Shown: in pieces, positions 8,631-18,305 of the stretch
Numbering within the stretch: position 1 is the stretch's first letter
Layout: each line of letters begins with the position of its first letter
Assembly: GCF_009797935.1 (NCBI RefSeq)
Contig: NZ_VOLC01000027.1
Span: 1 to 64,000 of the forward strand
Direction: 5' to 3'
Source: Lunatibacter salilacus
GTDB lineage: Bacteria > Bacteroidota > Bacteroidia > Cytophagales > Cyclobacteriaceae
Length of the DNA stretch: 64,000 bases
Notes under the pieces: generated by a model
What the model saw: the letters and a program-made list of their open reading frames with translations, nothing else
What the model was told of the DNA's origin: nothing
The model's database searches: none
Program-made: the position numbers and the translations under genes

Positions 8631-10565
8631 TTAGTTTGATATGACTGTGCCCAACTGTTTGTCAATCTCTACCTGATATTTTTTTAATTCCATATAAACA
8701 CCTTGAAGATCAGTAATATCCTTTTCTGACGCTTCACGCATTTTTCCCATAAGCTCCTGGATCATCTTTTTGACTACCCCCTTTTTTAGCCGTAGAATGC
8801 CAAAATAGACAGTTTTGGCCAAATCATCGGCCTCCATGATGGTGAAGATCTGATGCCGCTTCTCCCACAGTGCCGAAAGCTCGTATTTTTGGGTAATCAT
8901 ATGGATGACTTCCTGTTTGATTTCCGGATCTGACGTTTTGATGAAATAGTCCGCATCGGGAAGGATACCTTCGAGGAGGGCGCTTTTGTAGGCGGTGAAA
9001 ATCCGTATAAATACCGGCGTTTCAAATTTTAATTCGTTCGTTTCCTCAATCAAGTAATCACAGACCCGCAGCTCTTCACTTACTTTCTCAAAGCCGTAGT
9101 TGATCAACAAGCGCATGGTCTCTCGTTCCTGCCGGAGTAGTTGTTGGCCGATTGTTTTTGAAGGAGTGGTTTCTGCGGTGGGTAATAGGTCCTCTGGGAA
9201 GCTGGTGCCAGAAGGAGGTTCCTTTTCTTGGGGTCTGGGACGGTTGGCGTCTTTAAGAAATATTTTATTTAATTCAGCTAGAATTAATTCTTCCTCAATT
9301 TCGAGCAGCCTGGATGATTCCTTTATGTAGAGCGTGCGCAAAATGGGGTCAGGAATCTTTGAAATACTCTGCACTACCTGGCGCACAGCAGCGGCTTTAC
9401 TAATCGGGTCAAATTGACCTTCCTGCTTGACAATGCCGATCTTAAAGCTGATAAAATCCTGGGCTTTTTCCTTTAAATATAACTGAAACGCATCCGCACC
9501 TACTTTCTGGGCATAACTATCCGGATCTTCCCCGTCTGGAAATACCACCGCCTTTACGTTTAGGCCACCTTCCAGAAGCATATCTATGCCGCGAAGGGAG
9601 GCCTTGATGCCCGCCGCATCCCCGTCATACAACACAGTCACCTGGTCGGAAAAACGTTTGATCAGCTTAATCTGATTTTCGGTCAGGGATGTACCCGAGG
9701 AGGCCACTACATTCTCAATTCCCGCCAAATGCATGGATATTACATCCGTATATCCTTCCACGAGATAGCAGTTCTCCTGCTGCCGGATAGCCTGCTTGGC
9801 TTGATAGATCCCATATAGGACATCGCTTTTGTGGTAGACTGCCGTTTCCGGAGAATTGATGTATTTGGGTTGGTTTTTATCTTTTTTGAGGGTTCTGGCA
9901 CCAAAGGCAATCGGTTTGCCTCCCAAGTTGTGTATGGTAAACATTACCCTTCCGCGAAACCTGTCGTAAAATTTCCCGGATTGCTGCTCACGTTCCAAGA
10001 TTAGCCCGGCCTTTTGCAAGGCTTCCTCGGAGAACCCTCCGGTTTTAGCCTTTTCAAGAAGGGTGTCCCAGGCATCCATGGAATAACCCAGATCAAATTT
10101 TTCTATAACTGCCGGTGTAAAGCCCCGCTCCTTAAAATAACTTAACCCAATTGATTTTCCTTCCGGAGATTGCAGATTTCTGACAAATTCGTCTCTGGCA
10201 AAACTAAGTGCTATATACAGGCTCTCCTTTTCATTATAAGCCTGTACGGCTTCGGGGCTTGCCTGATGCTCATCTTCTATTATATCGATGCCATATTTCT
10301 GGGCCAGATGACGGATAGCTTCTGTGAATCCAACCCCCTCAATATCCATAATAAATTGAATGGGGTCACCTGCTTTTCCGCAGCCAAAGCATTTGTAAAT
10401 TTGTTTGGCGGGAGAAACCGAAAAGGAGGGGGATTTTTCCTGGTGAAAGGGACAGCAGGCCCAAAGGTTTTGTCCCTTGCGCTTAAGTTGCACATAATCG
10501 TTGACAACTTCTTCTATATCTACCCTTTCCCGAACGCTGTCGGTTGTGACATTACTGATTCCCAT
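8631..10565 (-). CDS. dnaG: DNA primase DnaG
   Basis: Synthesises RNA primers for Okazaki fragments. The N-terminus carries the CHC2 zinc ribbon (C38-x2-H41 ... C59-x2-C62), followed by the primase core and the TOPRIM domain, with LVEGYTDVISMH near residue 265 giving the catalytic Glu and LYDGDAAGIKAS the DxD-type acidic pair. The C-terminal 200 residues are less conserved and would form the DnaB-binding part. Length 644 is usual. The gene stands alone; the 240-bp region upstream is shared with the divergent mrp gene. Confidence 0.97.
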   Translation of the reverse strand: MGISNVTTDSVRERVDIEEVVNDYVQLKRKGQNLWACCPFHQEKSPSFSVSPAKQIYKCFGCGKAGDPIQFIMDIEGVGFTEAIRHLAQKYGIDIIEDEHQASPEAVQAYNEKESLYIALSFARDEFVRNLQSPEGKSIGLSYFKERGFTPAVIEKFDLGYSMDAWDTLLEKAKTGGFSEEALQKAGLILEREQQSGKFYDRFRGRVMFTIHNLGGKPIAFGARTLKKDKNQPKYINSPETAVYHKSDVLYGIYQAKQAIRQQENCYLVEGYTDVISMHLAGIENVVASSGTSLTENQIKLIKRFSDQVTVLYDGDAAGIKASLRGIDMLLEGGLNVKAVVFPDGEDPDSYAQKVGADAFQLYLKEKAQDFISFKIGIVKQEGQFDPISKAAAVRQVVQSISKIPDPILRTLYIKESSRLLEIEEELILAELNKIFLKDANRPRPQEKEPPSGTSFPEDLLPTAETTPSKTIGQQLLRQERETMRLLINYGFEKVSEELRVCDYLIEETNELKFETPVFIRIFTAYKSALLEGILPDADYFIKTSDPEIKQEVIHMITQKYELSALWEKRHQIFTIMEADDLAKTVYFGILRLKKGVVKKMIQELMGKMREASEKDITDLQGVYMELKKYQVEIDKQLGTVISN

Positions 10566-10715
10566 TTGTGATGATGCCTAATCTGCCAACAAAGATACGC
10601 CATATCTTTAGATTAGACTGTTAGATTATAAAACTCGTTTTCAAACCAATTTTATTAATGGTTGTTTCTGTAATGATGGTAATTTCTTTAAAGTTGACAG
10701 CTTTCAAGCAATTCA

Positions 10716-10746
10716 GAATTCATGACTGAACCCAGGTCATGAATTC
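10716..10746. promoter_or_regulatory. Long palindrome between dnaG and mrp
   Basis: GAATTCATGAC (10716-10726) and GTCATGAATTC (10736-10746) are a perfect 11-bp inverted repeat with a 9-nt centre, in the 240-bp space between the two divergent genes. Position suggests an operator or the 5' part of a transcript leader; it is too far from any T-run to be a terminator. No regulator family can be named from the sequence. Confidence 0.45.
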
Positions 10747-10809
10747 GAGATTAATTTTAATAAGAAGGTAATTCAGACTAAATTGCAAAAAATTTCGTAA
10801 GTAATAGAT

Positions 10810-11904
10810 ATGCGTCTTTCAGAAGATAATGTATTGAAGGCTTTGTCTACCGTGAATGACCCGGACCTTAAGCGGGATCTGGTTTCATTGGGTATGATAC
10901 AGGACTTGAAAATCAGTGAGAATAAAATTTCTTTCAAGGTAGTGTTGACCACGCCGGCTTGCCCCTTAAAAGAGGTCATAAAAAATGATTGTATTCAGGC
11001 ACTTGTGAAGGCATTTGGAGAGACACCTGTGCTGGATATCAGTATGACATCCAACGTAACCACGACCCGAAATAATTCTCCTTTACTTCCCGGTGTCAAA
11101 AATATCGTAGCCATCGCCTCCGGAAAAGGGGGAGTGGGAAAATCAACCTGTGCGGCCAATTTGGCCGTAGCTCTAGCCCAACTGGGGGCTAAAGTGGGGT
11201 TAATAGATGCGGACATTTCAGGGCCGTCTGTTCCCACCATGTTTAACGTGGAAGGGGAGCAGCCCTCCGTAAGACAGGATAACGGGAAAAACATCATTTT
11301 GCCAATAGAGCAATATGGAGTCAAACTGATGTCCATTGGATTTTTAACTCCAGCGGACAGCGCGGTGGTATGGAGGGGACCCATGGCAAGTTCTGCGCTG
11401 AAGCAGTTTATCGGGGATGTAGATTGGGGGGATTTGGATTACCTGTTGTTGGATTTGCCTCCGGGTACCTCCGATATTCATTTGACCATGGTGCAAACCA
11501 TTCCGGTGACCGGTGCGGTAATCGTAACTACTCCCCAGAAAGTAGCGTTGTCAGACGCAACGAAGGGGCTGACTATGTTCAGGCAACCGCAAATAAATGT
11601 GCCTGTTTTGGGTGTTATAGAAAATATGGCTTATTTTACACCTGAGGAACTCCCCGACAATAAGTACTACATTTTCGGAAAAGATGGTGGGAAGAGATTG
11701 GCGGAAAAGTTTCAAGTTCCATTCTTGGGTGAAATCCCCATCGTCCAAAGCATTCGGGAAAGTGGGGACAGTGGTTATCCTGCTGTTCTCAAAGAAGGTG
11801 TATCCGGTGAAGCCTTCAACCTGCTAGCTGAAAATGTGGCCCGACAGGTCGCCATCAGAAATGCTGAGAAGAAAAAAACAGAGGTTGTTCAGGTAAATTC
11901 CTAA
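10810..11904 (+). CDS. mrp: Mrp/ApbC-type iron-sulfur cluster carrier ATPase
   Basis: Residues 1-85 form the MIP18-like (DUF59) domain (NDPDLKRDLVSLGMI, TTPACPLK), residues 97-350 the P-loop ATPase with the deviant Walker A SGKGGVGKST (about 104-113) and DADISGPS. Family members bind and hand over Fe-S clusters. The CxxC pair that most Mrp proteins have after ENM is replaced by FTPEELPDNKYY; this variant is, to my knowledge, usual in Bacteroidota, so the cluster site may lie elsewhere. The gene is followed after 9 nt by a NifU-like gene, supporting a role in Fe-S assembly. Length 364 normal. Confidence 0.95.
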   Translation: MRLSEDNVLKALSTVNDPDLKRDLVSLGMIQDLKISENKISFKVVLTTPACPLKEVIKNDCIQALVKAFGETPVLDISMTSNVTTTRNNSPLLPGVKNIVAIASGKGGVGKSTCAANLAVALAQLGAKVGLIDADISGPSVPTMFNVEGEQPSVRQDNGKNIILPIEQYGVKLMSIGFLTPADSAVVWRGPMASSALKQFIGDVDWGDLDYLLLDLPPGTSDIHLTMVQTIPVTGAVIVTTPQKVALSDATKGLTMFRQPQINVPVLGVIENMAYFTPEELPDNKYYIFGKDGGKRLAEKFQVPFLGEIPIVQSIRESGDSGYPAVLKEGVSGEAFNLLAENVARQVAIRNAEKKKTEVVQVNS

Positions 11905-11913
11905 TCAAAAAAT

Positions 11914-12162
11914 ATGCTTAATCAATATATAGATCAAATCGAAAGCGCTTTGGACACCATCAGGCCGTATTTGGAGGCAGATGGAGGAAATGTGAAAGTT
12001 ATCGACCTCACCGAGGACATGGTTTTAAAATTGGAGCTTTTGGGTGCCTGTAGTTCCTGCCCGATGTCCACGATGACTCTCAAAGCGGGTGTGGAGGAAG
12101 CCATCAAAAAAGCTATCCCAGAAATATTAAAAGTAGAAGCGGTAAATGTTGAAATCGCTTAA
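11914..12162 (+). CDS. NifU-like C-terminal domain Fe-S scaffold
   Basis: 82 residues that correspond to the NifU C-terminal (Nfu) domain alone. DTIRPYLEADGGNVKV and LLGACSSCPMSTMTLK are the family signatures; C46 and C49 form the CxxC that binds a 4Fe-4S cluster between two subunits. It follows mrp by 9 nt and overlaps the start of the next gene by 17 nt, so all three probably share a transcript. Cytosolic. Identification is firm; which apo-proteins it serves is unknown. Confidence 0.95.
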   Translation: MLNQYIDQIESALDTIRPYLEADGGNVKVIDLTEDMVLKLELLGACSSCPMSTMTLKAGVEEAIKKAIPEILKVEAVNVEIA

Positions 12163-15100
12163 CGCATCCTGCGGTATCCTAGAAAGTGTTAGAAAAGCAG
12201 TTGTCCTGACAGCTGCTATTTTCTTGTTGTTTCCTTTTTTTCCGATAGGTCATTCACAAACCTACTTTGGGATAAACAATTCACATCAACATGATGAGAA
12301 ATGTGCCAGTGTATTTTTGGAAAAACAGCAGGAGAAGGAGTTGGGCATATTCGGTACAAGAGAATATTTCGAATCCTGGATCCAAGACAAGCAAAGTGAG
12401 CTTTCAAGGTTGGAAAAGTCATCTCGAAAAACCGATGAAACTGTACGTCAGATTCCGGTGGTGGTACACGTAATTCACACCGGGACGGCTTTAGGCATGG
12501 AGGCCAATATTCCCGATGAGCAGGTTTTTTCCCAGATTGAAACCCTAAATCAGGACTTTAGGCGATTAAACCTGGATGCAGTCAATACCCCGGAAGAATT
12601 TTTAGATGTTGCTGCTGACGCAAAGATAGAGTTTGTCTTGGCCCGCAGGGATCCTGACGGAATGCCAACCAACGGCATTAACAGGGTTGAAGGACCCAGA
12701 GATAGTTATCCGCTTGGATTCAATGCCTTTATTTCCCAACTGGCCTCCTGGCCTCCGGAGGATTACCTGAATATCTGGGTGATTCCCATGCAGGCTCCAA
12801 ATATCGGTTATGCGACCTTTCCCATTTCCAACGAATTGGAAGGGTTGGATTTTCCCGCTTCTACCCGGCAAACTGATGGAGTTACCATTGATTACCGTTA
12901 TTTTGGTAGTGGTGGAAATGCGCTTCCCAGTGTTTCCGGCAGGACAGCTACCCATGAAGTTGGCCATTTTTTCGGACTTCGCCATATTTGGGGAGATAGT
13001 AATAATTGCGATGTAGACGATTTTGTCACAGACACACCCGCTCAACAGTCATTTACCACAAATTGTACGGCCACTCCCCGAATTTCATGTGGATCCAGGG
13101 ACATGGTCGAAAATTACATGGATTATTCTCCCGACAACTGCATGAATATCTTTACCCAAGGGCAGGTAGACCGGATGAATGTGGTACTTCAATTTAGTCC
13201 TCGGAGAAACTCCCTGTTGTTTAGCAATGCATTGAATCAACCGGAATTATTGGAGAATGATATTTCTGTGGAGCGTATTCTTGAACCTGAAAATTATGTT
13301 TGTGCTCCGGAAGTAACCCCACGGATATTCGTTGCCAATAAGGGAAGCAACCAAATTCAAGAATTGGAAGTAGCCATTCGGTTGAATGGTAATGAGGTCG
13401 AACTGAGGCGTTTTCAGCTTGCCCTGAACTACGGGGAGACAACCACCTTAAGTTTTAATCCCATTTCAATTCCAACCGGGAACTCAAATATTTTTGAAGT
13501 CGAGGTGCTATCTGTTAATGGAACGGAGGATTCCGACCCCTTAAACAACTACAAAAATTCATTTCCCCGACATATCGAACATATTTCACTACCTTTTGTC
13601 TATTCACCGGCTGACTTTAATAATTGGGATATACAGAATCCAGACAATTCAGTTACTTGGGAGCAGATTTCCCTTCCTATTGATGGGACGACGGAATCAC
13701 TGATTTACCTAAATGCTTTCAATTACAATGTGCAGGGAGAAGTGGATTATTTTATTAGCCCCAGCTTTGACCTTTCCGAGGTGGACGAGGCTCAACTCAC
13801 CTTTAAGTTGGCTTATTCCCCTTTTGACAATGAGCTATATCAGGAAAGACTCACTGTGGCTGTTTCTGTCGATTGCGGCAACACCTTTGAGGTAGTGGAT
13901 TATTTATATAGTAAACGGTATGAATCCTTGGCAACACAACCGCTGACGTTCTCGGGGTTTACTCCGAGCTCCAATGATCAATTCAGACGTGAACTGGTTA
14001 ACCTCAGTGCCTATTCGGGGCTTTCAGATGTAAGGATTGCCTTTATTTCTTCCAACGGTTTTGGAAACAATCTCTATCTAAAAGATATTGCCATCAACGA
14101 ATCGGAAATCTACCGCTATGATTTCAGGATTGAAAGGCTGTTAAGTCCATTGCCTGTCACTGCGGGAAACCAGGAAAATGAAATCATCGCTGTACAAAAC
14201 ACGGGCAATCTTCCCATTCGCCGCTTTCCGGTTGATATTATGCTTAACAGTAGGGAAGAGGATAAGGAAACGTTCGTGATCGAAGATTTTAATTTGGCCC
14301 CCGGCGAGATAATCCCCATTTCGTTGCCAAACACGATCAGAAACGGTCAGAACAGGATGGACTATCGAATATATGAACCGAATTTTGACCAGAATGGTGG
14401 TAATGAAAGTTTGCTTACGAGGTATTTTGTTCAAAGCGACGCTGAAATACAAAGTCCATGGAGGCAGAATTTTAATGGATTGGAGGCAATTGGCTCTTGG
14501 ATAAGGATTAATCCGGAAAGGAATTTTACTTCCTGGAGACAATTTCCGCTTGCGGAAGGAGATCAAAACGTACTGGGAGTGGCGTCCCCAGAATCCAGTT
14601 TGTCCTATTGGCTGGCTTCTCCTCTATTTGATCTAAGTGAAACCTCCGAAGCGAGCCTTGTATTTGATTGGACAGCAGGAGGTTTTGAAGCGGGGTCTCC
14701 AATTGCCTTGGAAGTACTCGTAAGCAGGGATGGCGGAGTTACCGGTGATGTGGTATGGAGCAAGTCGGGCGGAGAATTGAATCCACTTGGATCTGGCACC
14801 ATGCCTTCCATCAATAACCCGGATGATTTTAGGAGTGAGTTCATAGACCTAAGTGCCTACGCAGGCATTGAAGATGAGCAACTGAGGTTGTTCTTAAGGT
14901 TAAGCGACGAGGGAGCTGCGGGGGCCAGCGTTTATTTAAATAATTTGGAGTTATTTTATTCCAATGAACCTTTCCGTGTGGACCCCGGCCTAAACAACGC
15001 CCTGATTTATCCGAATCCAGCAGAGGATAGATTTCAAATCGTCTTCAACTTGGACGAATTTGAGGATGTGCAGATTGAAATATTGACGATGTCCGGCAAG

Positions 15101-15238
15101 TTGGCCTATGATAAAACATTTGAAAACACGCTTAATCAGACGTATAGCTTTGGAACGGAGTTTTTGCCCAAGGGAGTCTATATTGTGAAAATTACCAGTG
15201 GCGCTGTTTCCGCAACCAAGAGGCTAATTATCAAGTAA
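12146..15238 (+). CDS. Secreted M43-family metalloprotease with type IX sorting domain
   Basis: 1030 residues. A hydrophobic signal segment lies at about residues 18-38 (AVVLTAAIFLLFPFFPIGHSQ). The catalytic domain carries the zinc motif HEVGHFFGLRH at 270-280 and, downstream, ENYMDYSPDNCMN with the Met-turn, as in pappalysin-type M43 (cytophagalysin) proteases. The middle holds several beta-sandwich modules with FDLSEVDEAQLTFKLAY-like repeats, and the last 75 residues (LIYPNPAEDRF ... GVYIVKITSG ... RLIIK) are a type A type IX secretion sorting domain, so the enzyme goes to the cell surface or medium. The start overlaps the NifU-like gene by 17 nt, unusual for a secreted enzyme; later starts would lose the signal peptide. 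Confidence 0.93.
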   Translation: MLKSLNASCGILESVRKAVVLTAAIFLLFPFFPIGHSQTYFGINNSHQHDEKCASVFLEKQQEKELGIFGTREYFESWIQDKQSELSRLEKSSRKTDETVRQIPVVVHVIHTGTALGMEANIPDEQVFSQIETLNQDFRRLNLDAVNTPEEFLDVAADAKIEFVLARRDPDGMPTNGINRVEGPRDSYPLGFNAFISQLASWPPEDYLNIWVIPMQAPNIGYATFPISNELEGLDFPASTRQTDGVTIDYRYFGSGGNALPSVSGRTATHEVGHFFGLRHIWGDSNNCDVDDFVTDTPAQQSFTTNCTATPRISCGSRDMVENYMDYSPDNCMNIFTQGQVDRMNVVLQFSPRRNSLLFSNALNQPELLENDISVERILEPENYVCAPEVTPRIFVANKGSNQIQELEVAIRLNGNEVELRRFQLALNYGETTTLSFNPISIPTGNSNIFEVEVLSVNGTEDSDPLNNYKNSFPRHIEHISLPFVYSPADFNNWDIQNPDNSVTWEQISLPIDGTTESLIYLNAFNYNVQGEVDYFISPSFDLSEVDEAQLTFKLAYSPFDNELYQERLTVAVSVDCGNTFEVVDYLYSKRYESLATQPLTFSGFTPSSNDQFRRELVNLSAYSGLSDVRIAFISSNGFGNNLYLKDIAINESEIYRYDFRIERLLSPLPVTAGNQENEIIAVQNTGNLPIRRFPVDIMLNSREEDKETFVIEDFNLAPGEIIPISLPNTIRNGQNRMDYRIYEPNFDQNGGNESLLTRYFVQSDAEIQSPWRQNFNGLEAIGSWIRINPERNFTSWRQFPLAEGDQNVLGVASPESSLSYWLASPLFDLSETSEASLVFDWTAGGFEAGSPIALEVLVSRDGGVTGDVVWSKSGGELNPLGSGTMPSINNPDDFRSEFIDLSAYAGIEDEQLRLFLRLSDEGAAGASVYLNNLELFYSNEPFRVDPGLNNALIYPNPAEDRFQIVFNLDEFEDVQIEILTMSGKLAYDKTFENTLNQTYSFGTEFLPKGVYIVKITSGAVSATKRLIIK

Positions 15239-15362
15239 ATTATACAAGTTTACGGATAGTTTACGTTTCTTTTTACCATGTGTAGCGATTCTTCAAACCT
15301 TTCCAACGGTAGGGATTGAATTTTCATTAATTTTACGATTCTAACACTGATTAAATTGATGT

Positions 15363-16130
15363 ATGACAGATCTTAAAGTCGGATTAAAAAAAGTAGGTAT
15401 CAACCTCTTAATTATGCTAGGGATAATTATGGTTTTGCTCTTTACCTTCTTTGCAATTTACCTGCCCAGTTACACCAACCACGGTGAATCGGTCACTGTG
15501 CCTGAATTGGAGGGAATGCATTACAATGAGCTTGAATCGTTTCTAAAAGCCAGGGACCTCAGGTATGAGGTCACACTTGACAGTGGATTTGTGGCGGAAT
15601 CGAATCCCCTTGCCGTGCTCAAGCAGAATCCCAAACCCGGCACAAAAGTGAAGCAAAACCGGAAAATATACGTTACCCTAAATGCGGAAAACGCCCCCAT
15701 GATCAAAATGCCGGGATTGGTAAACACCCAGTTGAAAAATGCGCAGGAGGTTTTAGCCAATTACGGTCTGATTCGCGGTGATATCGTGTATGTGCCGGAT
15801 ATCGGAATCAATGTCGTATTGGAACAAAAGTATAGGGGAAGGGATATTAGCGAAGGTTTTGAGATTCCGAAAGGCTCACAGATTGATCTGGTAGTTGGTG
15901 ATGGGTATGGTAATCAAAGTTTACCCATGCCCAACGTGATTGGGATGGATGATGCGGAGGCAGAGTTTCTTATTTTGGGATCCGGGCTCAGATTGGGAAA
16001 TGTCAATTATGTCCAAACAGACACCGTCCCAAAGGGCACCGTCATAAGACAACTTCCTCCTGAGGGAGTCAACGCCAAAACGGGGGAACGCGTGGACATT
16101 TGGGTTTCTGAATTGGAAGAAATACTGTAA
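15363..16130 (+). CDS. Membrane-anchored PASTA-domain protein
   Basis: 255 residues: short cytoplasmic N-terminus, one transmembrane helix at about 11-33, then three PASTA domains (VTVPELEGMHYNELESFL, IKMPGLVNTQLKNAQEVL, LPMPNVIGMDDAEAEFLI) in the periplasm. PASTA domains bind peptidoglycan or penicillin-binding partners; no kinase or transpeptidase domain is attached. The stop overlaps the ATG of the next gene (TAATG), so translation is coupled with a type IX cargo protein. The molecular role is unknown; a scaffold in the envelope is the reasonable guess. Confidence 0.9.
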   Translation: MTDLKVGLKKVGINLLIMLGIIMVLLFTFFAIYLPSYTNHGESVTVPELEGMHYNELESFLKARDLRYEVTLDSGFVAESNPLAVLKQNPKPGTKVKQNRKIYVTLNAENAPMIKMPGLVNTQLKNAQEVLANYGLIRGDIVYVPDIGINVVLEQKYRGRDISEGFEIPKGSQIDLVVGDGYGNQSLPMPNVIGMDDAEAEFLILGSGLRLGNVNYVQTDTVPKGTVIRQLPPEGVNAKTGERVDIWVSELEEIL

Positions 16131-17977
16131 TGGGAATAGTTGACAGGAAATTATGTTTGATTGCCCTCGGAAGTTCGGTGCTGATGCTTTGCAGTACACC
16201 GCTTTGGGCGCAATTCAAACAGCTTCCTGTTGTCCATTCCGAAAACCCAACTTCAGATCAACCCCAAGCAAGATTATTGGAGGAGCCTCTTGCGTTGCCA
16301 TTCTGGGATGATTTTTCCAGTGGAAATATCTCTTCAGAGCTGTGGGTAAGCAGGGGGGTCCAGCCTTCTATGACCTTGGGAATTGATCCGCCAACAATCG
16401 GGGTATGTTTTTTGGACGGAGTAGATTCCCGCGGCAATCCCTACGAAAGGGATCGCCTTATCAACGGTGAAGGGGATCAGTTGATTTCAAAGCCCATTGA
16501 CCTTTCCACCACCACGTCCGCAGAAGAAAATTCCGTGTTCCTTAGTTTTTTCTGGCAGCCGGGCGGCAAGGGTGAGATGCCCGATGTTACAGACCAACTG
16601 GAACTTCATATATTGAATAATGATGGACAATGGGTGAAAATTTGGGAGGTATTAGGGGGCGATGAATCACTTAGACAGCAATTTACCCAGGAACTAATCC
16701 GAATTACGCCTGAATATTTCCACGAAAAATTTCAATTCAAATTTCAATACGTGGGTAGGCTTTCTGGTCCCTTTGATACTTGGATCTTGGATTATGTGTA
16801 CCTGAACAAGGGGAGAAATGCCTCGGATTATTTCTATGAAGATAGGGCGCTGACCAAAGTGCCTAACAGCCCCTTTGGGACATATACCGCAATTCCGCTT
16901 TACATGCTTCAGGGACAAGGAAATGACTTTCTAAGTGAAATAGTGGGGCAATTCAATAACTTGAGTAATCGCTTTAGAGCGATGGAGTTTACCTTGGAGC
17001 TACGCAATCGGGAGACAGGCAGGCTTATAAAAAGCATCAATGCAAACACTCCGATCAACCCGGTGCCCCAGGCTCAGGAGAGACGTGATTTCGCCACCCG
17101 GCTTTCAGAACCCATTGTCTGGACAGAAGAAGAACCCTTCGATTTGGAAACACGGCTGTACCTTTCGACAGGTGATGAATTTAAGGTCCGTCAAGGCGTC
17201 GGCAGGGACACGGTCTTTGAGCCATCGATCGATTTTAGGGTAAATGATACCGTAAAATTCATGCTGCCAGTACGGGACTTTTTGGCCTATGACAATGGCT
17301 CCGCAGACTATTCCGCAGGTATCAACCAAAGGTCGGGAATGCTGGCCTTAAAATATGAGGTGGAAGGAGATGCCTTTATTTCGGGAGTCAGTATTAATTT
17401 TACCAATTATCTCCAGCGTGGAAATGCGGTGGAACTGATGGTGTGGGATTCCTTGGGTATGCAGCCCATATATAAGGAAGAAGTCCTGATCCCTGAATTA
17501 GAAGATTTAAATGATTTTGCCTATTTCCCGATTGATACTACTATCCGCGTCTCGGGTAATTTCTATGTGGGGTTTACCCAGTTTACCAATGATTTTGTTT
17601 ATGTAGGGCTGGACAAAACTACCGACACAGGAGAGGAAGTGTATTTTAATGTGTATGGCACTTGGGAGCAAAACACTACGGTAGTTGGAAGCCTGATGAT
17701 CCGTCCACATCTATCTTTGACGCCCCCGTTTATACCGGAAGAAACAACAGAGGAGGAAGTAAGAGTTTATCCAAACCCTGTCCTAAACCGCCTGACGGTA
17801 GAAGGGAACGTGGATGAGATTCGGGTGTTTGATTTTCAGGGAAGGCAAATTAATGTGCCTATTGATTCTGAGGAAAACGGTAAAGTGCTTACTTTTGTGA
17901 ACCAACATAAAGGGATCTATCTGATTCGGTATAGGCACCAAAATAAAATGAAATCCATACGTATTTTAGTAAAATAA
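16130..17977 (+). CDS. Type IX secretion cargo protein of unknown function
   Basis: 615 residues with a signal peptide (LCLIALGSSVLMLCSTPLWAQ) and a C-terminal type A sorting domain (VYPNPVLNRLTVEGN ... GIYLIRYRHQ ... SIRILVK). The body begins with PFWDDFSSGNISSELW, a jelly-roll-like start often seen in Cytophagales surface proteins, and shows no catalytic motif. It starts on the stop codon of the PASTA gene. The linkage suggests the two products act in the same envelope process, which is inference. Length is typical for this group. Confidence 0.88.
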   Translation: MGIVDRKLCLIALGSSVLMLCSTPLWAQFKQLPVVHSENPTSDQPQARLLEEPLALPFWDDFSSGNISSELWVSRGVQPSMTLGIDPPTIGVCFLDGVDSRGNPYERDRLINGEGDQLISKPIDLSTTTSAEENSVFLSFFWQPGGKGEMPDVTDQLELHILNNDGQWVKIWEVLGGDESLRQQFTQELIRITPEYFHEKFQFKFQYVGRLSGPFDTWILDYVYLNKGRNASDYFYEDRALTKVPNSPFGTYTAIPLYMLQGQGNDFLSEIVGQFNNLSNRFRAMEFTLELRNRETGRLIKSINANTPINPVPQAQERRDFATRLSEPIVWTEEEPFDLETRLYLSTGDEFKVRQGVGRDTVFEPSIDFRVNDTVKFMLPVRDFLAYDNGSADYSAGINQRSGMLALKYEVEGDAFISGVSINFTNYLQRGNAVELMVWDSLGMQPIYKEEVLIPELEDLNDFAYFPIDTTIRVSGNFYVGFTQFTNDFVYVGLDKTTDTGEEVYFNVYGTWEQNTTVVGSLMIRPHLSLTPPFIPEETTEEEVRVYPNPVLNRLTVEGNVDEIRVFDFQGRQINVPIDSEENGKVLTFVNQHKGIYLIRYRHQNKMKSIRILVK

Positions 17978-17980
17978 CAC

Positions 17981-18292
17981 ATGAAAGACATTACAGTGAA
18001 CGAATTAAAAGAGCGGTTAGATAAAGGAGAAAAATTCGTATTTATCGATGTGCGGGAAGAGTATGAATATGAGGATGATAATCTGGAGGCACAGAACATT
18101 CCATTGGGAGAACTTCCTGACAAACTGGATGAATTGGAAGCCCACAAGGACGAAGAAATTATCATTCACTGCCGGTCAGGAGCCAGAAGTGGCAATGCCA
18201 AAAACTTTCTGGCCAGTAAAGGCTTCTCGAATGTTAGAAACGTGTTGGGGGGAATTTTGGCCTACCGGGCGTTGGAAGAAGAGGAAAATTAG
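17981..18292 (+). CDS. Single-domain rhodanese-like protein
   Basis: 103 residues covering one rhodanese fold. DVREEYEYEDDNL and the active-site loop HCRSGARS with Cys64 show an intact sulfur-carrying site (persulfide), in the cytoplasm as no signal is present. It follows the type IX cargo gene after 3 nt and closes the run that began with the Fe-S genes. It converges with the M50 protease gene 13 bp away. A role in sulfur transfer for the Fe-S genes upstream would be plausible but is not shown. Confidence 0.93.
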   Translation: MKDITVNELKERLDKGEKFVFIDVREEYEYEDDNLEAQNIPLGELPDKLDELEAHKDEEIIIHCRSGARSGNAKNFLASKGFSNVRNVLGGILAYRALEEEEN

Positions 18293-18305
18293 TATCTTCC
18301 TCTTC

